Shown here piece after piece: positions 53,070 to 63,422 of a DNA stretch of 64,000 nucleotides. The translations under genes and the position numbers were made by a program. The DNA is taken from the NCBI GenBank assembly GCA_905221325.1, contig CAJNCS010000004.1:124001-188000 (forward strand), given 5' to 3'. How positions within the stretch are numbered: the stretch's first letter is position 1; each line of letters opens with the position of its first letter. Under the pieces are notes generated by a model. It saw nothing but the letters and a program-made list of their open reading frames with translations. It made no database searches and had not been told where the DNA came from. The stretch is from a bacterium. Its GTDB lineage: Bacteria > Bacillota > Bacilli > Lactobacillales > Streptococcaceae.

Positions 53070-54005
53070 ATGTCTAAGATTCTAGTATTTGGTCACCAAA
53101 ATCCAGACTCAGATGCCATCGGGTCATCTGTAGCCTTTGCCTATCTTGCAAAAGAAGCTTATGGATTGGACACGGAAGCAGTAGCTCTCGGTACTCCAAA
53201 TGAAGAAACAGCTTTTGTTTTGAACTATTTTGGTGTAGAAGCACCGCGTGTTATCACATCAGCTAAAGCAGAAGGTGCAGAACAAGTCATCTTGACTGAC
53301 CACAATGAATTCCAACAATCAGTGTCAGATATTGCTGAAGTAGAAGTTTACGGTGTTGTAGACCACCATCGTGTGGCTAACTTTGAAACTGCCAGCCCAC
53401 TTTACATGCGCTTGGAACCAGTTGGATCAGCGTCTTCCATCGTTTACCGCATGTTCAAAGAACATGGTGTAGCAGTTCCTAAAGAAATCGCAGGATTGAT
53501 GCTTTCAGGTTTGATTTCAGATACCCTTCTTTTGAAATCACCAACAACTCACCCATCTGATAAAGTCATTGCTCCTGAATTGGCAGAATTAGCAGGTGTA
53601 AACTTGGAAGAGTACGGTCTTGCAATGCTGAAAGCTGGTACAAACTTGGCAAGTAAATCTGCTGAAGAATTGATTGACATCGATGCTAAGACTTTTGAAC
53701 TCAACGGAAATAAGGTTCGTGTAGCTCAGGTTAACACAGTTGACATCGCTGAAGTTTTGGAACGCCAAGCAGAAATCGAAGCAGCAATGCAAGCGGCTAA
53801 TGCGGCAAACAGCTACTCTGACTTTGTTTTGATGATTACAGACATCGTAAACTCAAACTCAGAAATCCTTGCTCTTGGGTCAAACATGGACAAGGTCGAA
53901 GCAGCATTTAACTTCAAACTTGAAAACAACCACGCTTTCCTTCCAGGTGCTGTTTCACGTAAGAAACAAGTGGTACCTCAGTTGACTGAAAGCTTTAATA
54001 GCTAA
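53070..54005 (+). CDS. ppaC: Manganese-dependent inorganic pyrophosphatase (family II)
   Basis: 311 residues. DHH motifs: '[14 protein letters not shown]' near 8-20, 'LTDHNE' and '[11 protein letters not shown]' near 93-103, then DHHA2 domain with C-terminal '[10 protein letters not shown]'. It hydrolyses pyrophosphate and needs Mn2+ for full activity, linking to the manganese homeostasis genes in the window. GAGGTATTATC precedes the ATG. Confidence 0.96.
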   Translation: MSKILVFGHQNPDSDAIGSSVAFAYLAKEAYGLDTEAVALGTPNEETAFVLNYFGVEAPRVITSAKAEGAEQVILTDHNEFQQSVSDIAEVEVYGVVDHHRVANFETASPLYMRLEPVGSASSIVYRMFKEHGVAVPKEIAGLMLSGLISDTLLLKSPTTHPSDKVIAPELAELAGVNLEEYGLAMLKAGTNLASKSAEELIDIDAKTFELNGNKVRVAQVNTVDIAEVLERQAEIEAAMQAANAANSYSDFVLMITDIVNSNSEILALGSNMDKVEAAFNFKLENNHAFLPGAVSRKKQVVPQLTESFNS

Positions 54006-54054
54006 TAGTCTGAGTGATAATTAATAATGAGGAAACTTTGTTTTCCTTATATCG

Positions 54055-54080
54055 AAAGGAGTTTCGGCTCCTTTTTTTCT
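54055..54080 (+). terminator. Rho-independent terminator after ppaC
   Basis: AAAGGAG (54055-54061), TTTCGG, CTCCTTT (54068-54074), then TTTT. The T tract precedes the AGGAGAGG site of the next gene. Confidence 0.8.
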
Positions 54081-54091
54081 AGGAGAGGAAG

Positions 54092-54604
54092 ATGTTAGAA
54101 AATGGCGATTTGATTTTTGTGAAGGACCTTTCAGACATGGGGCAGGCCATCCAGGCTTCTACTGGGAATTATAGTCATGTAGCCATCTTTTTGGATGGTT
54201 TGATTTTCCATGCTAGTGGGCAGGCAGGTGTTATCTGTCAAGAACCAGCTGAATTTTTTGAACCGACTCATCTCTACGATCTATATGTCTATCCAGAGCT
54301 GGAAGTTGAATTGGTAAAGGATAAGGCTTGCCAGCATCTAGGTGCTCCTTATAATAGCTCGTTTTATCCAGATGGGTCTGGCTTTTACTGCTCTCAGTAC
54401 ATCGCTGAAATCCTACCGATTTTTGAAACTATTCCCATGAAATTTGGGGATGGGGAGCAGGAGATTAGTGATTTGTGGAGGGAATATTACAGGAAACTCG
54501 AACTTCCAGTGCCCCTGAACCAGCCAGGGACCAATCCTAGTCAACTAGCAGCATCCCCTCTTTTAGAATGTAAAGAAAGGAATCTTCATGATTCAGATTT
54601 TTAA
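54092..54604 (+). CDS. YiiX/YebB-like NlpC/P60-superfamily hydrolase
   Basis: 170 residues. Permuted papain-like amidase fold: 'GDLIFVKD' at the start, catalytic His in 'NYSHVAIFL' near 27-35, and Cys in 'FYCSQYIAEI' near 109-118. No signal peptide is present, so it acts inside the cell or is exported by an unknown way. The substrate may be a γ-D-Glu or lipid amide bond. It overlaps the next gene by 17 bases. Confidence 0.8.
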   Translation: MLENGDLIFVKDLSDMGQAIQASTGNYSHVAIFLDGLIFHASGQAGVICQEPAEFFEPTHLYDLYVYPELEVELVKDKACQHLGAPYNSSFYPDGSGFYCSQYIAEILPIFETIPMKFGDGEQEISDLWREYYRKLELPVPLNQPGTNPSQLAASPLLECKERNLHDSDF

Positions 54605-55238
54605 TCCATCTCGTTTGACTCGACAGCCATTTTTTATAGATTTGGTTGACTATCTGGACCAGCATGACGATGTGATCCTCCGAGAAATCAAGGCTCGGTT
54701 TCCAGATGTGGCAGTTGATAAACTCATGGAAGAGTATATTAAGGCAGGCTTCATCCGAAGGGAAAACAAACGCTATTTTCTCAATCTCCCCTTTTTAGAA
54801 TCTACGGAGGATTTAGCCCTTGACCAAGAAATTTTTATCAGAGAGGACAGTCCAGTCTATCAAGCCTTACTGGAGAAGACTTATGAGACAGAATTGCGCA
54901 ATCAAACCAATGCAGCCATTCTAGTCGAAAAGACGGACTTTGCAAGACAAAAAATGACCCTGTCTAATTATTTCTACAAGGTCAAATATCAGTATCCTTT
55001 GACACAAAAACAGCTGGAACTCTATGCCATTTTAGGAGATGTCAATCCTGAGTACGCTCTCAAGTATATGACGACGTTTTTGCTCAAGTTCCTCAAAAAG
55101 GACCAGCTCATGCAGAAACGGCGTGATATCTTCGTTGACAGTTTAGTCGTTCTAGGTTATATTGTGCAAAATGAAGCTGGAAAGTATGAGTTGGCCGTCG
55201 ATTTTGACAAGGAGAGATTGTCTTTCTATTTACCTTAA
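54588..55238 (+). CDS. DUF1803 family protein
   Basis: 216 residues, soluble. It begins 'MIQIFNPSRLTRQPFFIDLVDYLDQHDDV' and belongs, as far as I recognise it, to the lactobacillales DUF1803 family. The two halves look like winged-helix-type helices ('VAVDKLMEEYIKAGFIRREN'), which may point to a replication or DnaD-like role, but this is not shown. AAAGGAATCTTC precedes the ATG inside the preceding gene. Confidence 0.68.
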   Translation: MIQIFNPSRLTRQPFFIDLVDYLDQHDDVILREIKARFPDVAVDKLMEEYIKAGFIRRENKRYFLNLPFLESTEDLALDQEIFIREDSPVYQALLEKTYETELRNQTNAAILVEKTDFARQKMTLSNYFYKVKYQYPLTQKQLELYAILGDVNPEYALKYMTTFLLKFLKKDQLMQKRRDIFVDSLVVLGYIVQNEAGKYELAVDFDKERLSFYLP

Positions 55239-55339
55239 TTGCTTGCTTTTGAGCAGATTGTTTGACTTTGCTAAAGAATAAGCATAAACTGGATGTAAGC
55301 GATAACCATTATCGTATTAAAAGCAAAGGAGACAGAGTT

Positions 55340-55540
55340 ATGTCACTTGAAAATAAATTGGAACAAGCAACTGGTGCTATCAAAGAAGGATTTGGGAAAG
55401 TTACTGGCGATAGCAAAACAGAAGCAGAAGGTGCTGTAGAAAAAACAGTTGCGAAAGCAAAAGAAGTTGTTGAAGATGCTAAAGGTGCTGTAGAAGGTGC
55501 CGTTGAAGGTCTTAAAAACTCATTTAAGAAAGAAGACTAA
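55340..55540 (+). CDS. CsbD-like stress protein
   Basis: 66 residues from ATG 55340 behind AAAGGAGACAGAG; the longer frame upstream has no ribosome site. '[22 protein letters not shown]' is the CsbD signature and an alanine/lysine/glutamate-rich helical tail follows. CsbD-like proteins accumulate under general stress; function unknown. It is monocistronic and ends at a strong terminator. Confidence 0.88.
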   Translation: MSLENKLEQATGAIKEGFGKVTGDSKTEAEGAVEKTVAKAKEVVEDAKGAVEGAVEGLKNSFKKED

Positions 55541-55574
55541 AAAAATCAAGGGAATGTTTCCCTTGATTTTTTAT
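55541..55574. terminator. Bidirectional terminator between csbD-like gene and murE
   Basis: AAAAATCAAGGGAA (55541-55554) and TTCCCTTGATTTTT (55558-55571), 14-bp perfect stem with A/T tails on both sides. Confidence 0.9.
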
Positions 55575-55575
55575 T

Positions 55576-57021
55576 TTATAGATAACGTTCTGCGATAGCT
55601 GTGTCTCCAGGATAGTCTTCTTTCTTTCCTTGGATAATCTGGTAACAATCAGCTCCCTTGCCTGCAATAATCACGGCATCAATTTCTTGATTTGTGATGG
55701 CCATCGCTGCCTTGATAGCTTCTTCACGATCGGCAATCTTTTCAACAGGATGACTGATATAGCTGCTGATTTCCTCTGCAATGGCCATTGGATCTTCATA
55801 GTTTGGATCATCCGCGGTTAGAAAGACTTGAATCTCAGGGTGTTGATCGAGAAGGAGTCCAAAGTCTTTGCGACGACTTTCACCCTTGTTTCCAGTCGAA
55901 CCGAGAACCAGAGCAATTTTTCCAGTTTGATGAGTTTCAACCACATTGATGAGTTTTTTCAGACTGTCTCCATTGTGAGCATAGTCGATGAAGACCTTGG
56001 CTCCATTTTTCTGCGTAAGGACTTCCATACGTCCAGGGACACGGGTTGCAGCGATTCCTTTTTTGATTTCTTCAAGACTGGCTCCGAGACGAAGGCAGGC
56101 AAGTCCTGCAGCAACTGCATTTTCTTGGTTAAAGTGACCGATGAGTTGAATATCATAATCTCCAGCAAGTTTACCAGTAGCTGAAAAGCTAAAGGCTTTG
56201 GAATTCTCAATTTGGTTACTTGACTGGCTACCATAGAAGTCATGCTCTTGATGTTCCACTTGTTCTTTTAGCACAGAAAAGTGGTCCATGTCGCTATTAA
56301 TGACAACTGCTCGGCTATTTTTCATCAAGAGACGTTTGTGGTAGAAGTAATCTTCAAAACTAGGATGCTCAATCGGACCGATATGGTCAGGACTGATGTT
56401 AAGAAAGACACCTACATCAAAGGTTAATCCGTAGACTCGCTTAACCAAGTATGCTTGACTGGAGACTTCCATGATGAGATGGGTTCTTCCGTTATGAACA
56501 GCTTGAGCCATCATATCAAAGAGATCGATACTTTCAGGAGTTGTGAGGGCAGATTTAAAGAAGGTTTTGCCATCTAAGGTTGTATTCATGGTAGACAGCA
56601 TAGCTGGGTGATGGTGTTGAGCCAAGATGTTATAGGCAAAATAGGCCGCTGTTGTCTTACCTTTGGTTCCAGTGAAGGCGAGAATTTTGAGTTTCTCTTG
56701 TGGATTACCATAAAACTCCATAGCAATCAAACTCATGGCTTTCTTAATATCGCTCACGACAATAACAGGAATACCAACTTCGTAGTCTTGCTCAGCTACA
56801 TACCATCCGAGACCTTGTGTAATAGCAGAGGTAAGGAATTCTTTTTTAAAGGCAGCGCCTTTTGCAAAAAAAAGAGTCCCTTCTTTTACTTTTTGGCTAT
56901 CGTAACTGATGCTGTCAAAAACAACTTCGCTGTAGTTGTAGTGGTAATGACCTTGGTCAATAATCTCGCGAAAAAGGCCATCTTTCTTTAATATATTTAA
57001 TACGGTTTCAATCTTTATCAT
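55576..57021 (-). CDS. murE: UDP-MurNAc-L-Ala-D-Glu:L-lysine ligase
   Basis: 481 residues. Mur ligase P-loop '[11 protein letters not shown]' near 115-125, 'DYAHNGDSL' and C-terminal 'ADDPNYEDP'. The DDPN form, in place of DNPR, marks the L-lysine-adding enzyme as opposed to the diaminopimelate one, fitting streptococcal peptidoglycan. Cytoplasmic. It faces the CsbD-like gene across a shared terminator and diverges from murJ. Confidence 0.95.
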   Translation of the reverse strand: MIKIETVLNILKKDGLFREIIDQGHYHYNYSEVVFDSISYDSQKVKEGTLFFAKGAAFKKEFLTSAITQGLGWYVAEQDYEVGIPVIVVSDIKKAMSLIAMEFYGNPQEKLKILAFTGTKGKTTAAYFAYNILAQHHHPAMLSTMNTTLDGKTFFKSALTTPESIDLFDMMAQAVHNGRTHLIMEVSSQAYLVKRVYGLTFDVGVFLNISPDHIGPIEHPSFEDYFYHKRLLMKNSRAVVINSDMDHFSVLKEQVEHQEHDFYGSQSSNQIENSKAFSFSATGKLAGDYDIQLIGHFNQENAVAAGLACLRLGASLEEIKKGIAATRVPGRMEVLTQKNGAKVFIDYAHNGDSLKKLINVVETHQTGKIALVLGSTGNKGESRRKDFGLLLDQHPEIQVFLTADDPNYEDPMAIAEEISSYISHPVEKIADREEAIKAAMAITNQEIDAVIIAGKGADCYQIIQGKKEDYPGDTAIAERYL

Positions 57022-57126
57022 ACTTTCTATTGTAAACCGAAAGTCGTAAATTTACAAGTAACAAGGAAAAGTTTATAATGGAAGGTGAGGAAAATTTCCT
57101 AGTTATCAAAATTGAATGAGGAAGCT

Positions 57127-58749
57127 ATGTCTAACGAAAACAATCACCAGCAAGCCCAGATGTTGCGAGGGACTGCTTGGCTAACAGCTAGTAACTTTAT
57201 TAGTCGCCTCCTTGGTGCTATCTACATTATTCCCTGGTATATCTGGATGGGGACCTATGCTGCTAAGGCAAATGGACTCTTTACCATGGGCTACAATATT
57301 TACGCCTGGTTCTTGCTGATTTCGACAGCGGGTATCCCAGTTGCAGTCGCAAAACAAGTGGCTAAGTACAATACCATGCGAGAAGAAGAGCATAGCTTTG
57401 CCTTGATTCGGAGTTTCCTAAGCTTTATGACGGGCTTGGGCTTAGTCTTTGCTTTGGTCTTGTATCTCTTTTCTCCCTGGTTGGCAGATTTGTCAGGTGT
57501 GGGGAAAGACCTGATTCCCATCATGCAGAGCTTGGCTTGGGCGGTCTTGATTTTCCCATCTATGAGTGTTATCCGTGGCTTTTTCCAAGGGATGAATAAC
57601 CTGAAACCCTATGCCATGAGCCAAATCGCCGAGCAGGTGATCCGAGTCATCTGGATGTTGCTGGCTACTTTTATTATCATGAAGATGGGTTCTGGTGACT
57701 ACTTATCAGCGGTTACTCAGTCTACCTTTGCAGCCTTTGTGGGGATGGTGGCAAGTTTTGCAGTTTTGATCTATTTCCTTGCCCAAGAAGGTTTGCTTAA
57801 AAGAGTCTTTGAAACACGGGATAAGATCAATAGTAAGCGACTCTTGGTTGATACAATCAAGGAAGCCATTCCCTTTATCCTGACAGGATCAGCCATCCAG
57901 CTCTTCCAGATTTTAGACCAGATGACCTTTATCAATAGTATGAAGTGGTTTACCAACTATAGCAATGAAGACTTGGTTGTCATGTTTTCTTATTTTTCTG
58001 CCAATCCGAATAAAATTACTATGATTTTAATCTCTGTGGGAGTTTCCATTGGGAGTGTCGGCTTGCCGCTGTTGACGGAAAACTATGTCAAGGGCGATTT
58101 GAGAGCCGCTGCTCGTCTAGTTCAAGATAGTATGACTATGCTCTTTATGTTTCTCTTGCCAGCAACAGTTGGAGTCGTCATGGTAGGTGAACCTCTCTAT
58201 ACAGTCTTTTATGGAAAACCAGATAGTCTGGCCATGGGCTTGTTTGTCTTTGCAGTTTTACAGTCTACTATTTTAGGTTTATACATGGTTCTGTCACCCA
58301 TGCTTCAAGCCATGTTTCAAAATCGCAAGGCAGTTCTATACTTCGTTTATGGTTCGATTGCTAAGCTAGTCTTGCAGTTACCAGCTATTGCCATTTTCCA
58401 TAGTTATGGTCCCTTGATTTCAACGACCATCGGTCTCATCATTCCAAATGTTCTGATGTACCGAGATATTTGTCAGGTGACGGGTGCTCGTCGTAAGATT
58501 ATCTTAAAACGGACAATTTTGATTATGATTTTGACAATGGTCATGTTTCTCTTAGTTGGTTTCCTACAGTGGATTTTAGGATTTTTCTTCCAACCAACGG
58601 GACGCTTCTGGAGTTTCCTTTATGTAGCCCTCATCGGAGGTCTCGGGGGAGGACTCTATGGTTTAATGAGTCTTGGCACTCACCTATTGGATAAGATTAT
58701 TGGGAAACCTCAAGCAGACCGCCTACGAGCAAGATTTAAACGATCTTAA
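57127..58749 (+). CDS. murJ: MurJ-type lipid II flippase (YtgP)
   Basis: 540 residues from ATG 57127 with GAGGAAGC upstream; a TTG five codons earlier is weaker. MOP/MATE-like fold with about 14 membrane helices, starting 'MLRGTAWLTASNFISRLLGAIYIIPWY'. The YtgP branch of the family flips lipid II in streptococci and staphylococci. It diverges from murE, so precursor synthesis and flipping genes share an upstream region. Confidence 0.9.
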   Translation: MSNENNHQQAQMLRGTAWLTASNFISRLLGAIYIIPWYIWMGTYAAKANGLFTMGYNIYAWFLLISTAGIPVAVAKQVAKYNTMREEEHSFALIRSFLSFMTGLGLVFALVLYLFSPWLADLSGVGKDLIPIMQSLAWAVLIFPSMSVIRGFFQGMNNLKPYAMSQIAEQVIRVIWMLLATFIIMKMGSGDYLSAVTQSTFAAFVGMVASFAVLIYFLAQEGLLKRVFETRDKINSKRLLVDTIKEAIPFILTGSAIQLFQILDQMTFINSMKWFTNYSNEDLVVMFSYFSANPNKITMILISVGVSIGSVGLPLLTENYVKGDLRAAARLVQDSMTMLFMFLLPATVGVVMVGEPLYTVFYGKPDSLAMGLFVFAVLQSTILGLYMVLSPMLQAMFQNRKAVLYFVYGSIAKLVLQLPAIAIFHSYGPLISTTIGLIIPNVLMYRDICQVTGARRKIILKRTILIMILTMVMFLLVGFLQWILGFFFQPTGRFWSFLYVALIGGLGGGLYGLMSLGTHLLDKIIGKPQADRLRARFKRS

Positions 58750-58896
58750 CAAAATAGATTTATAAATAAAAGGAATAAATTGGGCTTTTCTACCATAAAA
58801 AGTTTAGTTTGTTCTCTTTTTTATTAAAAAAAGAGATGAAAATCTAAAATTTGTAGAGAAAATAATATAATTTCGACATTTTGTGACAGGAATTGC

Positions 58897-58925
58897 TTGA
58901 CTAAATAAAACTAAAGCTGTATAAT
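58897..58925 (+). promoter_or_regulatory. Promoter of the oligopeptide-binding lipoprotein
   Basis: TTGACT (58897-58902), 17-bp spacer, TATAAT (58920-58925). The rest of the 208-base gap is AT-rich without a recognisable ORF. Confidence 0.85.
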
Positions 58926-58957
58926 AAGGCAAATATCTAAAACAGGAGGTTCTGGAA

Positions 58958-60916
58958 ATGAAAAAGTCTAAGGCCAAGTATCTGACACTGGCAGGTGTCG
59001 TATTAAGCGCAGGTATCCTATTGAGCGCATGTGGGAACTCAGCAAGTTCATCTAAAACATATAACTATGTCTATTCTAGTGATCCATCTAGTTTGAACTA
59101 TCTAGCAGAGAATCGTGCAACAACCAATGATATCGTTACCAATCTGGTAGATGGTTTGATGGAAAATGACCAATATGGTAACTATGTTCCATCTTTGGCA
59201 GAGGATTGGACCGTTTCCAAGGACGGTTTGACTTATACCTACAAACTTCGTAAAGATGCCAAGTGGTATACATACGAAGGTGAAGAATACGCACCTGTAA
59301 CGGCCCAAGACTTTGTGACAGGTTTGAAATATGCTGCTGATAAAAAATCTGAAGCCTTGTACTTGGTTCAAGACTCTGTAGCAGGTTTGGATGACTATAT
59401 CAACGGTAAAACAACAGACTTTTCAACTGTCGGTGTGAAGGCGATTGATGACCAAACAGTTCAGTACACTTTGACACGACCAGAACCTTACTGGAACTCA
59501 AAAACTACGTCCACTATTCTCTTCCCTGTTAATGCCGATTTCTTGAAATCAAAAGGGGATGATTTTGGTAAGGTAGATCCTTCTAACATTTTGTACAATG
59601 GTCCTTTCTTGATGAAGTCCTTTGTTTCAAAATCTGTTATCGAATACAAGAAAAATCCGAATTACTGGGATGCTAAAAATGTCTTTGTGGACGATGTGAA
59701 ATTGACCTACTATGATGGAAGTGACCAAGATGCCTTAGCACGTAACTTTACAGAAGGAGTCTACAGCTACGCACGTCTCTATCCAAATAGCTCAAGCTTT
59801 GAAGGGATTAAAGAGAAGAACAAGGACAATATTGTTTATAGTATGCAAGATGCGACAACATTTTTCTTGAACTTTAATCTAGATAGAAAATCTTATAATT
59901 TCACTTCTAAAACGACGGACATCGAAAAGAAATCTACCCAAGAAGCAGTTCTTAACAAAAACTTCCGCCAAGCCATCAATTTTGCCTACAATCGTACGGC
60001 CTATGGGGCTCAATCTCAAGGGGAAGATGGAGCAACGAAGATTCTTCGTAACTTAGTTGTGCCTCCTACATTTGTGACTATTAACGGAAAAGAGTTCGGA
60101 GATGTTGTCTCATCTAAGATGGTCAACTATGGTCAAGAATGGCAAGGCATCAACTTTGCAGACGCGCAAGATCCATACTACAATCCTGACAAGGCTAAAG
60201 CTAAATTTGCAGAAGCTAAGAAAGAACTAGAAGCCAAGGGTGTTCAGTTCCCAATTCACTTGGATAAGACTGTAGAAATGACCAATAAAACAGAAATTCA
60301 AGAAATTAGCTCAATGAAGCAATCTATTGAATCTGTTCTAGGAACTGATAATATAGTCATCGATATCCAACAATTGTCAACAGATGACTATGATAACTCT
60401 GGCTATCTCGCTCAAACTGCAGCTCAAAAAGACTATGACTTTTATAATGGTGGATGGAGCCCTGACTATCAAGACCCATCAACCTATCTTGATATCTTTA
60501 GCGTGAAGAGCGGTGGTATGTTACAAAACCTCGGTTTAGAACCAGGTGAAGTCAATGATAAGGCCAAGGCGGTTGGACTTGATACCTATACTGAAATGCT
60601 GGAAGAAGCTAACAAAGAGCAAGATCCAGCAAAACGTTATGAAAAATATGCTGAAATTCAAGCTTGGCTCGTTGATAGTGCCCTCGCTATTCCAAACATT
60701 TCTCGTGGTGGAACACCTAGCTTGAGAAAGACAGTTCCTTTCTCAGCACCATATTCTCTTGCTGGAAATAAGGGTGTCGAATCATACAAGTACCTCAAGT
60801 TGCAAGATAAGACGGTGACAACTGCTGAGTACGAAAAAGCTAAAGAAAAATGGCTGAAAGAAAAAGAAGAATCAAATAAGAAAGCCCAAGAAGAATTGGC
60901 AAAACACGTTAAATAA
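58958..60916 (+). CDS. aliB: Oligopeptide-binding lipoprotein AliB
   Basis: 652 residues. Lipoprotein signal with lipobox 'LLSAC' (Cys near 25), then a family 5 solute-binding domain. It delivers oligopeptides to the AmiCDEF permease, encoded elsewhere; in pneumococcus AliB is one of several such receptors and shapes competence and colonisation. AGGAGGTTCTGG precedes the ATG. It is monocistronic between a strong promoter and terminator. The Lys/Glu-rich C-terminal tail is usual for this group. Confidence 0.93.
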   Translation: MKKSKAKYLTLAGVVLSAGILLSACGNSASSSKTYNYVYSSDPSSLNYLAENRATTNDIVTNLVDGLMENDQYGNYVPSLAEDWTVSKDGLTYTYKLRKDAKWYTYEGEEYAPVTAQDFVTGLKYAADKKSEALYLVQDSVAGLDDYINGKTTDFSTVGVKAIDDQTVQYTLTRPEPYWNSKTTSTILFPVNADFLKSKGDDFGKVDPSNILYNGPFLMKSFVSKSVIEYKKNPNYWDAKNVFVDDVKLTYYDGSDQDALARNFTEGVYSYARLYPNSSSFEGIKEKNKDNIVYSMQDATTFFLNFNLDRKSYNFTSKTTDIEKKSTQEAVLNKNFRQAINFAYNRTAYGAQSQGEDGATKILRNLVVPPTFVTINGKEFGDVVSSKMVNYGQEWQGINFADAQDPYYNPDKAKAKFAEAKKELEAKGVQFPIHLDKTVEMTNKTEIQEISSMKQSIESVLGTDNIVIDIQQLSTDDYDNSGYLAQTAAQKDYDFYNGGWSPDYQDPSTYLDIFSVKSGGMLQNLGLEPGEVNDKAKAVGLDTYTEMLEEANKEQDPAKRYEKYAEIQAWLVDSALAIPNISRGGTPSLRKTVPFSAPYSLAGNKGVESYKYLKLQDKTVTTAEYEKAKEKWLKEKEESNKKAQEELAKHVK

Positions 60917-60934
60917 CCAGTCTATTCAACAGGA

Positions 60935-60967
60935 AAAACGATAGTTTCTCAAGGAACTATCGTTTTT
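60935..60967 (+). terminator. Rho-independent terminator after aliB
   Basis: AAAACGATAGTT (60935-60946) and AACTATCGTTTT (60955-60966), then TGTA. Confidence 0.85.
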
Positions 60968-61061
60968 GTATAGTTTGAAACTATAACTAGCTCTTGAAAA
61001 GAAGAAAATGAGTTGGCGAAAATAAGTGGTACAATAGTTACTATAGATTTGGAGGTATTGT

Positions 61062-62156
61062 ATGAGCAAAGAACTACACATCAACACAATTTTAGCCCAG
61101 GCGGGAATCAAGTCAGATAAGGTGACAGGCGCGTTGGTGACGCCACTACATTTTTCAACGACTTATCAGCATCCGGAGTTCGGTCAGTCTACTGGATTTG
61201 ACTATACCCGTACTAAAAACCCAACTCGCAGTAAGGCGGAGGAAGTCTTGGCGGCAATCGAATCAGCAGACTATGCCCTAGCGACGAGTTCAGGTATGGC
61301 TGCGATTGTACTGGCCTTTAGTGTTTTTCCAGTAGGAAGTAAAGTCTTGACTGTGCGCGATTTGTATGGAGGTTCTTTCCGTTGGTTCAACCAAGTGGAG
61401 CAAGAAGGCCGTTTCCATTTTACCTATGCCAATACAGAAGAAGAATTGATTGCTGAGTTAGAAAAGGATGTGGATGTTCTCTATATCGAAACACCAACCA
61501 ATCCCTTGATGTTGGAATTTGATATCGAAAAACTAGCAAAATTAGCTCATGCTAAGGGTGCCAAAGTGGTGGTGGACAATACCTTCTACAGTCCTATCTA
61601 CCAACGCCCGATTGAGGATGGAGCAGATATTGTTCTTCATTCGGCTACCAAGTATTTAGCAGGGCACAATGATGTCTTGGCTGGGGTGGTTGTGACTAAT
61701 AGTTTAGAACTATATGAACAATTGTTCTATAATCTCAATACGACAGGTGCGGTCTTATCACCGTTTGATAGTTATCAGTTGATTCGTGGTCTTAAAACTC
61801 TACCTCTTCGTATGGAACGTTCTACAGCCAATGCCCAAGAAGTGGTTGCCTTTTTGAAGGATTCACCTGCTGTCAAGGAAGTGCTCTATACTGGACGTGG
61901 GGGTATGATTTCCTTTAAAGTAGTGGATGAAAAACGTATTCCTCATATTTTAAATAGCCTCAAGGTATTCTCTTTTGCCGAAAGTTTGGGTGGGGTGGAG
62001 AGTCTGATCACCTATCCGACGACTCAAACCCATGCGGATATTCCAGCAGAAGTGCGCCATTCCTATGGATTGACAGATGATCTCTTGCGTTTGTCTATTG
62101 GGATTGAGGATGCTAGAGATTTGATTGCGGACTTGCGACAAGCTTTGGAAGGATAA
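61062..62156 (+). CDS. Cystathionine gamma-synthase/beta-lyase (Cys/Met PLP family)
   Basis: 364 residues. Cys/Met metabolism PLP enzyme: 'YTRTKNPTRSKAEEVLA' near 46-62, 'SSGMAAI', and PLP lysine in 'HSATKYLAGHNDVLAG' near 193. It joins or cleaves cystathionine in sulfur amino-acid metabolism; sequence alone does not decide between MetB and MetC. TTTGGAGGTATTGT precedes the ATG. A second C-S lyase gene starts 7 bases after its stop. Confidence 0.88.
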   Translation: MSKELHINTILAQAGIKSDKVTGALVTPLHFSTTYQHPEFGQSTGFDYTRTKNPTRSKAEEVLAAIESADYALATSSGMAAIVLAFSVFPVGSKVLTVRDLYGGSFRWFNQVEQEGRFHFTYANTEEELIAELEKDVDVLYIETPTNPLMLEFDIEKLAKLAHAKGAKVVVDNTFYSPIYQRPIEDGADIVLHSATKYLAGHNDVLAGVVVTNSLELYEQLFYNLNTTGAVLSPFDSYQLIRGLKTLPLRMERSTANAQEVVAFLKDSPAVKEVLYTGRGGMISFKVVDEKRIPHILNSLKVFSFAESLGGVESLITYPTTQTHADIPAEVRHSYGLTDDLLRLSIGIEDARDLIADLRQALEG

Positions 62157-62163
62157 GAAGAGT

Positions 62164-63330
62164 ATGGGAAAATATGATTTTACAAGCCTGCCCAATCGTT
62201 TAGGGCACCATACCTATAAATGGAAAGAAGCGGAAGCTGATCGAGAAGTTCTACCAGCCTGGATAGCAGATATGGACTTTGTAGTCTTACCTGAAGTTCG
62301 ACAAGCTATACAAGCCTACGCAGATCAGTTTGTCTATGGTTATACTTATGCAAGCGACGCTTTGATTGAGTCGGTTCAAGAATGGGAAGCCAGCCAACAC
62401 GGTTATCACTTTGACAAAGATGCTCTCGTCTTTATAGAGGGAGTGGTACCAGCTATCTCAACAGCTATTCAAGCCTTTACAAAAGAAGGAGAGGCTGTTC
62501 TGATTAATACACCGGTCTATCCACCGTTTGCACGCAGTGTCAAACTCAACAATCGCAGATTGATTACTAATTCTTTGGTGGAAAAGGATGGACTGTTTGA
62601 GATTGACTTTGACCAGTTGGAGAAGGAATTGGTAGAAGAGGATGTGAAGCTTTATATCCTTTGCAATCCCCACAATCCTGGTGGACGTGTTTGGGAAAAG
62701 GAAGTGTTAGAAAAGATTGGTCATCTCTGCCAAAAACATGGTGTTTTGTTGGTTTCAGATGAGATTCACCAAGATTTGGCCCTCTTTGGTCACAAACACC
62801 AGTCTTTCAACACCATTGATCCAGACTTTAAAGACTTTGCCCTTATTTTGAGTAGTGCCACTAAAACCTTTAATATTGCTGGAACGAAAAATTCCTATGC
62901 TGTCATTGAAAATCCAAAGCTTCGTGTGGCTTTCCAAAAACGCCAGTTGGCCAATAACCAGCATGAAATTTCAGGCTTGGGTTATTTGGCGACAGAAGCT
63001 GCCTACCGTTATGGCAAGGACTGGTTAGGAGAGTTAAAAGAAGTCATCGAGGACCACATTAACTATGTAGTGGATGTTTTGAGCAAAGAAACCAAGATTA
63101 AGGTCATGAAACCGCAAGGTACCTACTTGATTTGGCTTGATTTTTCAGCCTATGAGCTAACGGATGACCGCTTGCAAGAGCTTTTGAAGAATGAAGCCAA
63201 GGTTATCTTAAACCGAGGTTTGGACTTTGGGGAGGAAGGAACCCTTCATGCTCGCCTCAATGTAGCCATGCCGAAGTCAGTACTGGAAGAGGTTTGCCAA
63301 CGCATCGTGACCACTTTTGCTACACTTTAA
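62164..63330 (+). CDS. patB: PatB/MalY-type cystathionine beta-lyase
   Basis: 388 residues from ATG 62164; the upstream extension lies inside the previous gene. Class II aminotransferase fold: 'LPAWIADMDF' near 33-42, 'CNPHNPGGRVW', and PLP lysine in 'SSATKTFNIAGTKNS' near 233. This C-S lyase releases homocysteine or H2S from cystathionine and cysteine. Together with the preceding gene it forms a two-gene sulfur operon. Confidence 0.87.
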   Translation: MGKYDFTSLPNRLGHHTYKWKEAEADREVLPAWIADMDFVVLPEVRQAIQAYADQFVYGYTYASDALIESVQEWEASQHGYHFDKDALVFIEGVVPAISTAIQAFTKEGEAVLINTPVYPPFARSVKLNNRRLITNSLVEKDGLFEIDFDQLEKELVEEDVKLYILCNPHNPGGRVWEKEVLEKIGHLCQKHGVLLVSDEIHQDLALFGHKHQSFNTIDPDFKDFALILSSATKTFNIAGTKNSYAVIENPKLRVAFQKRQLANNQHEISGLGYLATEAAYRYGKDWLGELKEVIEDHINYVVDVLSKETKIKVMKPQGTYLIWLDFSAYELTDDRLQELLKNEAKVILNRGLDFGEEGTLHARLNVAMPKSVLEEVCQRIVTTFATL

Positions 63331-63336
63331 AAATCC

Positions 63337-63374
63337 AGCCTTCTAGGAGAAAAGTCTTCCTAGAAGGCTATTTT
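63337..63374 (+). terminator. Hairpin after patB
   Basis: AGCCTTCTAGGA (63337-63348) and TCCTAGAAGGCT (63358-63369), a perfect 12-bp stem followed by ATTTTCG; stem strong, T tract short. Confidence 0.7.
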
Positions 63375-63422
63375 CGTAGGGGAAAATGTGGTATAATGAA
63401 AAGATAAGATAAAGGGGTAACT

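Noticed and set aside
58800..58845. Terminator after murJ
   Set aside because: CTCTTTTTT/AAAAAAGAG is an A-T hairpin with little stability and no following T tract.
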